A DNA stretch of 64,000 bases from Phymatolithon calcareum (taxonomy: Eukaryota > Rhodophyta > Florideophyceae > Hapalidiales): assembly GCA_977006965.1 (NCBI GenBank), contig OZ345352.1:3658001-3722000 (forward strand). Direction: 5' to 3'. Positions 56,961 to 64,000 of this stretch are shown in pieces. The position numbers and the translations under genes are program-made. The notes under the pieces were generated by a model. That model saw nothing but the letters and a program-made list of their open reading frames with translations. It was not told the DNA's origin and made no database searches. Positions within the stretch are counted from its first letter, which is position 1; each line of letters begins with the position of its first letter.

Positions 56961-56981
56961 TATCCCTCGATCAAGGGGGAG

Positions 56982-57454
56982 TGTTGGAAGTGTGACTGCT
57001 TGGAGCATTAGTCGCATCACACTTCATTTGTACATGTTTGATCTCGCTACACGTGTACACGTGTCAATAAGTCTCACAGCTGTGTTTGGAGACGTTCAGA
57101 GAAGAATTTTGCTCTGGACACGTGTACAGATGTGATTGGCCAATACAAATCATACCATCGTACTCAGCATCGAAAATGATGAGTTTTGGTATATTACACG
57201 TGTATGACAATATGATAATGTTATGATAGATTTTTTTAGGGTTGCTTGGTCTCCGTCGTCTAGCAAGGGCCCATAATTTGATCCAGAATATAGAGCTAGT
57301 CTAGATCTGATATTTCAGGACTATATAGCCAGGTTCTGAGGTCGAGCAAGGCAATAAACAAAGGAACTCATTCACCAACTCAGCAACCACTCAACCAATT
57401 CATCTCAACCAAACCATTCCATCATCCTTATCGCATCCCTAACCTCCAACAACA
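56982..57454 (+). repeat. R 3' LTR, type D
   Basis: 473 bp, TGTTGG to CCTCCAACAACA. It shares the first bases and the CACGTGTACACGTGT block with type A but has its own middle, including agcaagggcccataattt. Nearly the same sequence as the solo LTR at 39227. Confidence 0.9.
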
Positions 57455-57515
57455 ATCATACCTTGATATTGAAGTGTGTTTGCGACTAGGGCTCCAAGCA
57501 ATCACACTTCCAACA
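57455..57515 (-). repeat. Type-A LTR remnant (61 bp of U3)
   Basis: Only the outer U3 end remains (atcataccttgatattgaag through CTTCCAACA). The R LTR was inserted into it, and its right side abuts V. Confidence 0.8.
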
Positions 57516-58216
57516 CCGAGTACCCGCGATATAGCGAAGAACACGCTTGACAGCCATCCAGTGACGTTGGAGAGGCTTTTCGCAGAATGAAGACAACTTG
57601 CCAATGGAGTCCGATATATCTGGCCAAGTGCGCACCATCAAATACATTAGGCTTCCGACAGCAGGACGATACGGGACTTGGTCTGACACAGACTCTGTGA
57701 TATCGATTTCTCCAACTGCGGTGTTCTAGTGACTGGACTCCATTGGCGTTGGTACTGGTTTTGCGTTTTCCATACCAAAACGTTCCAAGACGGACTGAGC
57801 GTACACCGACTGTGAGAGATGGAGAGTCCGGAGTTTTCGATTTCTTCGGATTTCAAGTCCAAGACACAAGCTGACTTCGTTAAGATCCTTCATCTCGAAT
57901 CTCTGGTTGAGCTCCCCTTGATCCACATAATGGCAGAAGTGTCGTTCCCGGCAATCAACAAGTCATCCACGTACAGAGCGATGATCATGATGGAATTAGA
58001 CTTGTGCCGGACATAGAGACATGGATCATTGGGACTACTCGAGAATCCAAGCTTGTCGATGAGGAAATTGTCAATCTTGTCATTCCATTGTCGAGGAGCT
58101 TGCTTCAAACCATATAGTGCCTTGAGGAGCTTGCACACCAGGTCGGGATGCTTGGAGTCTTGAAAGCCGGCCGGAACCTCCATGTATATGTCTTCGTCGA
58201 GCTCACCATTCAAAAA
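57516..58216 (-). pseudogene. V copia RT C-term fragment
   Basis: Reads from FLNGELDEDIYMEVPAGFQDSKH through YGLKQAPRQW and ALYVDDLLIAGND to the region before RNase H (VKRVLRYIAGTR). It is FP/U-like (LNEVSLCLGLEIRRNRKL). One stop (TAG, near 57728) and a missing base near 57915 (gctccccttg) break it. Bounded by LTR remnants on both sides. Confidence 0.85.
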
Positions 58217-58631
58217 TGGTGGAAATGTGACTGCTTTAAGCTCTTGTCGCAGTACACATTATCCTATGTCATAAGTCCTTAACCATTTCTCATATGTTAT
58301 GATAGAATCAATCCAAGGTTTTTACTCTTTACTGACAATGTAGCAGTTCAATCAATCATGTGACTGTCAGTAATTCAATCATTTTGTTGATTTAATCAAT
58401 CACAGTCGATATGTCAATCTTTTAGTTGATTAATTCAATCACAGTTAGTATTGCAATGAGCATCAGCAGTCTGATCATACCTCAATCTGAGGCCTATATA
58501 AGACCCGGATCTGATGCCCCGACTCAATAAACCAAGGAACATCTCACAACGAACCCAACCATCTCAACCATCTGAACCATCTCAACAACCCCAACCATCT
58601 CAACCATCAACCTCAAAACCTCCATTCAACA
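58217..58631 (+). repeat. U 5' LTR, type B
   Basis: 415 bp, starting TGGTGG (one change) and ending TTCAACA. It has fewer nine-base U5 units than B. Confidence 0.88.
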
Positions 58632-58645
58632 GGTTATGGGCCCAG
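58632..58645 (+). other. U primer-binding site
   Basis: A perfect GGTTATGGGCCCAG after the LTR. Confidence 0.88.
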
Positions 58646-59091
58646 ATAACGCGTAATCGACCAGCGCTATCACCGTACCGAGGGGTCCTCCTTCCGTCTC
58701 CGTAATTCATTCTCAACCAATTTTCATCATCAAAAGGTTTAAAACCCTGTGGTATCTGCGCCATCCATCGGCCACCCTAAAGCGACTCTGCACAGAGTAT
58801 AATCTACGAAACAGTCTGACAACATCCGTGCTCTGCTACGTGGTGAAAGGGATATACGCTTGAGAAATCAAGTAGTCTTGCGTGTATCCACCTGGACGCA
58901 TCTCGGCTCTGCAGAATTCTGTTGTGTGCTTGGAACGGAATCTGAAAGACTTGTTGGAGTACGGTTTACCGATTTGAAAGACAGTCTGCCACGCACAGCG
59001 CGTGGTCAGTAGGCCTCCTATACTCATCTTCAAGGAAAAGGTCGCAATTATAGCCTCACGAAGTATTTTCTCGGTGGGGTGTGCCAACATC
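58646..59091 (+). other. U leader, first part
   Basis: Matches the B leader (43686-44130) closely. No supported coding frame. Interrupted at ACATC by the solo LTR-C; the leader resumes at 59700 and runs to 59987, where one R2-type block and the caagaggt repeats occur. Confidence 0.55.
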
Positions 59092-59694
59092 TGTTGGAAG
59101 TGGAACCTTTGTTGAATGTGTCTATTATTTTCGATAAGACACATGATTAGAATATCGATCTCGGTACACGTTTAGTAATTGAAATTGTCTTGCTTGGTGC
59201 TTCAGTGGCAAGACAGTTTGTCATATATGTCTATCTCATAATATGCGTATACGTGTGCATGGGTGTGACTATTGTCATAGTATGATAGTTTTTACAAGTA
59301 GCTATGTTGTTGTCGGTTGTTACTTGAAACCGTTAAGATTGAGGAAGTGCAGTTGGGTCAGTTACAGCAGTGCACGTAATGCATTACTAGTCAGCACTTG
59401 CTATTTGACGTCAGCATGCATCCAGCACATTTGACGTCAGCATGCATCCAGTGCAATTTGACGTCAGCATGCATCCAGTGCAAATTTGACGTCAGCATGC
59501 ATCCAGCGCATTTGACGTCAGCATGCATCCAGCACATTTTGACGTCAGCATGCATCCAAGTACAGTTCCTGCAGTGGCACGAGGCTGGTATATAACTTCC
59601 ATCTTCTGTGCCGACCATCGAAATAAACCAAGCAACTCTCAACCACCATCAACTTTCCTCATCAACCTTGTCTCAATCCCATATACCTCCAACA
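59092..59694 (+). mobile_element. Solo LTR, type C, TSD ACATC
   Basis: 603 bp, TGTTGG to CCAACA, with ACATC at 59087-59091 and 59695-59699. B carries the uninterrupted leader (gccaacatcaacattgg), which confirms the empty site. It contains six TGACGTCA units. Confidence 0.94.
59401..59560 (+). repeat. TGACGTCA array in solo LTR-C (6 units)
   Basis: Six direct units of 24-28 bp, each with TGACGTCAGCATGCATCCA. Spacer lengths vary by A/T additions (catttg, caatttg, caaatttg). Confidence 0.88.
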
Positions 59695-59987
59695 ACATCA
59701 ACATTGGAATTTAGGACATTAGAATTGACGGATACGTCTTGCAGTGCGTGTTGTCGGCTGCAGGTTCAGGTGTACCAAAACTCCACAAGAGGTAAACGGC
59801 CTAGAGCCAGCCCTATCTTCAAGAGGTATACAGCCTAGAGCCATCCCCAGATCAAGCTCCGGGTCACACTGACTCGACGCGAATTTCCTATAAGGGATAG
59901 ATTGCCTTGATAGTTAACTTCTGTTAACTCGCAGTGGACTCCCCGAACGGATCTTTGACAACATTTGAAGAGCCACCAGTCCAAAAT

Positions 59988-62900
59988 ATGGACAACTCGC
60001 AAGGAACGCTGAAGGTCGAAAAGCTCAACGAGACCAATTTCCATGCTTGGAAACAGAAAATTCAGCTAGTACTATCTTTCCGCGAACTTGATGAATACAT
60101 TGAGGATGATCCACCGGCACGGGACTCAGACGAATTTAATGCCTGGCGTCGAAACGACAAGAAGGCAAAGACAATTTTCGGACTTGCTCTCTGGACGAAC
60201 ATCTCGAGCATGTGCAAGATGTGGAAACGGCGAAGGAAATGTGGCAGTCAATTCTCAATATCTTCGAGCGACATACCCTACTCAACAAATTGGCCGCTCG
60301 CCGCAAGTTCTATACTGCCACTATGCTCGAGGACGAGAAAATACTGCCCTATACAAACCGCATTCGCCAACTAGCATGTACCCTGAAGTCAATGGGTGTC
60401 AATGGGAAGCCGTCGAAATGCAAACTGAAGGATGTTATGCACATACCGGACTTTGGATGCTCCCTACTATCGGTATCCAAAAATGGATGAGTGTGGATAT
60501 GGGATTACGTTCAAGAACAGGCGTTTTTATGTTAATGCACATCATGACACGATTGCTACAGGTACACTTCGCAAGAGTCTCTACGCACTTGACCTTGCAG
60601 ATGAAAATAAAGTTACCGAAGTTTCCTTTTTCGCTAGCCTCCAGCTTTGGCATGAACGTCTCGCTCATGTCCACCCATCTGGTATCTCCGATATGGTACG
60701 TCATGCGGTGGTCAAAAGTGTGAAAATTTCTCCCAGTCCGAACTCAGTGCATCCCTGCAAAGGTTGTCTTGCCGGCAAAGGTCATCGCGCTCCTATCTCA
60801 AAGTCTAGTAGTACTCGTTCTGAAGCTGTCCTCAACCTCGTACATTCCGACGTCTTAGGTCCTATCGACATTCCATCACTTGGAGGCTCTCGATACTTCA
60901 TCACATTCATAGATGATCACTCCAAGTGGACCACGGTATAAACCATGCGAAGAAAGTCGGAGAGCTTTGAGTGTTTTCGAAAGTTCCACAAGTACGCTGA
61001 AACCCATACAGGTAGAAAGCTTAAGCATTTGAACGTTCAGGACTTCTCGACTGCAGCAAAGCTCAAGGCTATTAGGACCGATAACGGAGGCGAGTACCTT
61101 TCCAACGAGTTCAAGGCATATTTTGCACAGCACGGCATACACCAGCAACTCACAGTAGCATACACCCCACAACAAAATGGGGTGGCTGAACGCATGAACC
61201 GCACACTTCTCAACTTGGTGCGCTCGATTCTTCATCACAGAGGCATCGAGAAGAAGTTCTGGGCTGAAGCACTTGCTACTGCTGTGTATGTTCGAAATCG
61301 AGTTACGTCAAGAGGACTTCCTTCGAACACGACCCCCCATCACATATGGATGGGTGCCGCTCCAGATTTGGGACACTTACGTTCATTTGGCATAAAGTGT
61401 TGGTACGTGACTCCAAAAAGGAAGGTTAAGAAACTCAACTGTCGAACTCGTGAGGCCATTATGCTGGGATATGCGACTTCGTCCAAAGGGTATAAGCTGT
61501 GGGATCCGAGCTCCAAGAAGGTGATCGTGTCAAGGGATGTGACGTTCGACGAATCGGATTGCGGATTAGGTGAGGCTGAAACGGATGTATCAACTGACAC
61601 TCCAAACAACGCAGACGTCAAAATATGTGAGGATACGGTGGAAGCTCATGACATTTCGGAGAAGGACAACAAGATCTTCGATGATACCAGCGAAGAAGGG
61701 CAGCAGGCGGACGATGGAGAACAACCTGCAACTCCACCGGCATCTGAATAAACTACACCGATGATCGCCAAACCCATTCTCCGCAGGTCAGCTCGGGTCT
61801 GAAAACCACCCACTGACTTCTGGAATGCTCCCCCGCATACTGCCATGCTTGCCTTCGAATCTGTCAATATCGCATGGGAATCCGGTTTGTCTTCTCAACA
61901 AGTACCTCAGACCTTTAAGGAAGCGATTTCGAATGAGAATGTCGACTTCTGGTCTCCAGCCATCGAGAAAGAACACATGAACGTCCTACCGTGCAAGTAT
62001 GTCTTCAAGGTCAAGGATACAGGCCCGAAAGTTCGAATTGTAGCGAAAGGGTTCCGACAGGTGCATGGGGTGGACTACGGTGAAACGTATGCCCCAGTCG
62101 TAAAGTTCACCTCCATCCGTATCCTACTTGCAACTGTTGCAGTCCATGACTTGGAACTTCATCAAATGGATGTTGTGACAGCATTTTTGCATTGTGAGCT
62201 CGACGAAGACATATACATGGAGGTTCCGGCCGGCTTTCAAGACTCCAAGCATCCCAACCTGGTGTGCAAGCTCCTCAAGGCACTATATGGTTTGAAGCAA
62301 GCTCCTCGACAATGGAATGCCAAGATTGACAATTTCCTCATCGACAAGCTTGGATTCTCGAGTAGTCCCAATGATCCATGTCTCTATGTCCGGCACAAGT
62401 CTAATTCCATCATGTTCATCGCTCTGTACGTGGATGACTTGTTGATTGCCGGGAACGACACTTCTGCCATTATATGGATCAAGGAGGAGCTCAACCAGAG
62501 ATTCGAGATGAAGGATCTTAACGAAGCCGGCTTGTGTCTTGGTCTTGAAATCCGAAGAAATCGAAAACTTCGGACTCTCCATCTCTCACAGTCGGCGTAC
62601 GCTCAGTCCGTCTTGGAACGTTTCGGTATGGAAAACTCAAAACCAGTACCAACGCCAATGGAGTCCAGTCCCAAGAACGCCGCAGTTGGAGAAATCGATA
62701 TCACAGAGTCTGTGTCAGACCAAGTCCCGTATCGTCCTGGTATCGGAACCCTCATGTATTTGATGGTGGGCACTCGGCCAGACATATCGGACTCCGTTGC
62801 CAAGTTGTCTTCATTCTGCGAAAACCCTCTCCAACGTCACTGGATGGCTGTCAAGCGTGTTCTTCGCTATATCGCGGGTACTCGGAACCATGGCATTCTT

Positions 62901-63401
62901 TTCGGCTCAAATTGCAACTTGGTGCCATTCGGCTACACCGACTCAGATTGGGCAGGATGTGGAGAGACTCGTCGCTCTACAAGTTGTTATGTGGTCTTAC
63001 TCGCAGGGGGAGCGATAAGCTGGCGTTCGAGGAAGCAGACCATCGTGGCAACCTCAACATGCGAAGCGGAATATATCGCGTCAAGTGCAGCCGCCAAGGA
63101 AGCCGTATGGTTATCTCGCCTCATCGCCGACGTTCACGGTCTCGTGAAGCCAGCTAGCATGACTTTGTACACCGACAGTCAGAGTGCGATCGCGACGGGG
63201 ACGAACGCTGCCATCACTCAGCGAAAAAAACACATCGACATACAATAACACTATGTACGCGATGTTGTTGCCACCGGGAAGCTGAACATCAAGTATTGCG
63301 AGACGAACTTCATGGTCGCCGACGCATTGACGAAGCCGCTTGATCGCATTAAGACCGCCAAGTTCGCACAAGACATGGGTATATGCGACTTGAAGTCCTA
63401 G
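59988..63401 (+). pseudogene. U copia gag-pol, internally deleted
   Basis: Starts at ATG 59988 (MDNSQGTLKVEKLNE). A one-base loss near 60192 shifts gag. STLKSMGV then joins directly to NGKPSKCKLKDVMH, removing the zinc knuckle and DSGS protease, and an extra A gives the SKNG stop, both as in the FP 5' half. Integrase (VHSDVLG, TDNGGEY, NGVAERMNR), RT (ALYVDDLLIAGND) and RNase H are still recognisable. Further stops: TAA near 60940, TAA near 61750, TGA near 61801, TAA at 63246-63248 (HIDIQ stop, shared with FP). About 17 codons are missing before MNVLPCKYVF. Final stop TAG 63399-63401. Confidence 0.9.
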
Positions 63402-63422
63402 TGTCCCTCGATCAGGGGGGAG

Positions 63423-63864
63423 TGTTGAAAGTGTGTAGCTTGGAGCTCTCGTCGCGTCACACCTCAAAATCAAGGTATGATCTCGGTACACGTGTACACG
63501 TGTCAAGTCGAAAGACAGAGTGTCTCAGAACTTTAAATCAAGAAGAGTGGCGGTGACACGTGTCAAAGTATGATAAGAGTATGATAATCATACTCCCCTC
63601 ACTCAATAGATGATTCTTGATTTTTTCATGTTACACGTGTCATATGATATTATGACAAATTTGTTTAGGGTTAGATTGTCTCCGACGTCAATTAGGGTTT
63701 TGATCAAGTCTCGTTGAGTTCTCAGGTCTATATAGTCTTGACCTGAGGTCCGCCAAGTCAATAAACCAAGGAACTCATTCAATCACAACTCATCTTCTAC
63801 TCAACCAATTCACTCCATCCAAAGATTTTCATTCACCTCATCTTTTCCATAACCTCCAACAACA
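63423..63864 (+). repeat. U 3' LTR, type A
   Basis: 442 bp, TGTTGA to CCTCCAACAACA, after the tract caggggggag. TATATA near 63729, CACGTG boxes near 63489, 63497 and 63556. Confidence 0.9.
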
Positions 63865-64000
63865 AAATACAGCTTACAGCTCGCGTACATTATGGACCGT
63901 AATGCAGAGAAGCCTCTCGTTGCAGGATCCCATTCTGGAGCGAAAAAATAGAGAAGTAGGTTTTCAGGCTCTGCCTGTGCACTGTGCACAAAACGTGCAC
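63865..64000. other. Unassigned flank
   Basis: 136 bp that match none of the elements in the window and hold no convincing coding frame. It could be host DNA or another element. Confidence 0.4.

Larger units (their letters stand above)
58217..63864 (+). mobile_element. U: copia element with a type-B 5' LTR and a type-A 3' LTR
   Basis: Contains a 5' LTR (58217-58631), PBS, B-like leader, defective gag-pol, purine tract and 3' LTR (63423-63864). The two LTRs belong to different types, and the flanks (aaaaa before, aaata after) are not a clear duplication, so the element is a recombinant. A solo LTR-C is inserted in the leader. Confidence 0.8.

Noticed and set aside
63865-64000. Host gene fragment at the right edge
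   Set aside because: Only 136 bp, no open frame longer than a few dozen codons and no recognisable motif.

Overview
This window is a eukaryotic repeat region built almost entirely from LTR retrotransposons inserted into one another; no host gene, tRNA or rRNA gene could be recognised. The main component is one Ty1/copia (Pseudoviridae-type) group, present in about a dozen pieces on both strands. Its gag-protease-integrase-RT-RNase H order runs in one long frame, with CX2CX4HX4C zinc knuckle, DSGS protease, D-D-X35-E integrase, YVDD reverse transcriptase and RNase H. Smaller parts are a second copia clade (17117-18424), a Ty3/gypsy-like gag remnant (6889-8942) and a 352-bp miniature LTR element (46463-46814). 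The organism cannot be fixed from this DNA. The initiator-tRNA-type primer site and TATA-containing LTRs show a eukaryote; an oomycete or fungus-like protist is a guess only.

Element labels used below. E1 (-) 1-2209. E2 (+) 2210-4004. CL: 5' half (-) 4005-5422, 3' half (+) 18425-18720 plus 33512-35935. FP: 5' half (-) 5423-6888, 3' half (+) 35936-37897. Gypsy gag (+) 6889-8942. H1 (-) 8943-11848; G (-) 11849-14240; H2 (-) 14241-15822; J (+) 15823-17116; K (-) 17117-18424. Tandem M-O (-) 18721-33506, with complete element N (+) 20918-26491 inside M. Q (-) 37898-40733 with a solo LTR-D inside. S (+) 40734-41993. T (-) 41994-53695, with complete element B (+) 43245-49384 inside it and the miniature element inside B. 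R (+) 53696-57454. V (-) 57516-58216. U (+) 58217-63864 with a solo LTR-C inside. The last 136 bases are unassigned.

Four LTR types accompany the closely related internal regions: A (about 440 bp), B (about 420 bp), C (526-634 bp, with a variable tandem array of TGACGTCA boxes) and D (about 475 bp). LTRs generally start TGTTGG and end CCAACA. PBS after the 5' LTR is GGTTATGGGCCCAG, complementary to the anticodon arm of initiator tRNA-Met as in Drosophila copia, and a purine tract precedes the 3' LTR. Target duplications of 5 bp were found for N (CCTGC), B (G/ATTCC), M-O (GAATG), solo LTR-D (AGCGT), solo LTR-C (ACATC) and the miniature element (GATTC). A GGCAT duplication links the two separated, oppositely oriented halves of CL and FP.

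The points most worth a second look are: (i) zinc-finger open frames lying between PBS and gag in two elements; (ii) the miniature LTR element carrying the same primer site as its host elements; (iii) a defective copia lineage (FP and U) sharing an internal gag-protease deletion, a frameshift and a nonsense codon, which implies spread in trans; (iv) TGACGTCA arrays in LTR-C with 7, 3 and 6 units; (v) a tandem two-element insertion sharing a central LTR within one target duplication; and (vi) TSD evidence for an inversion that split a nested insertion.
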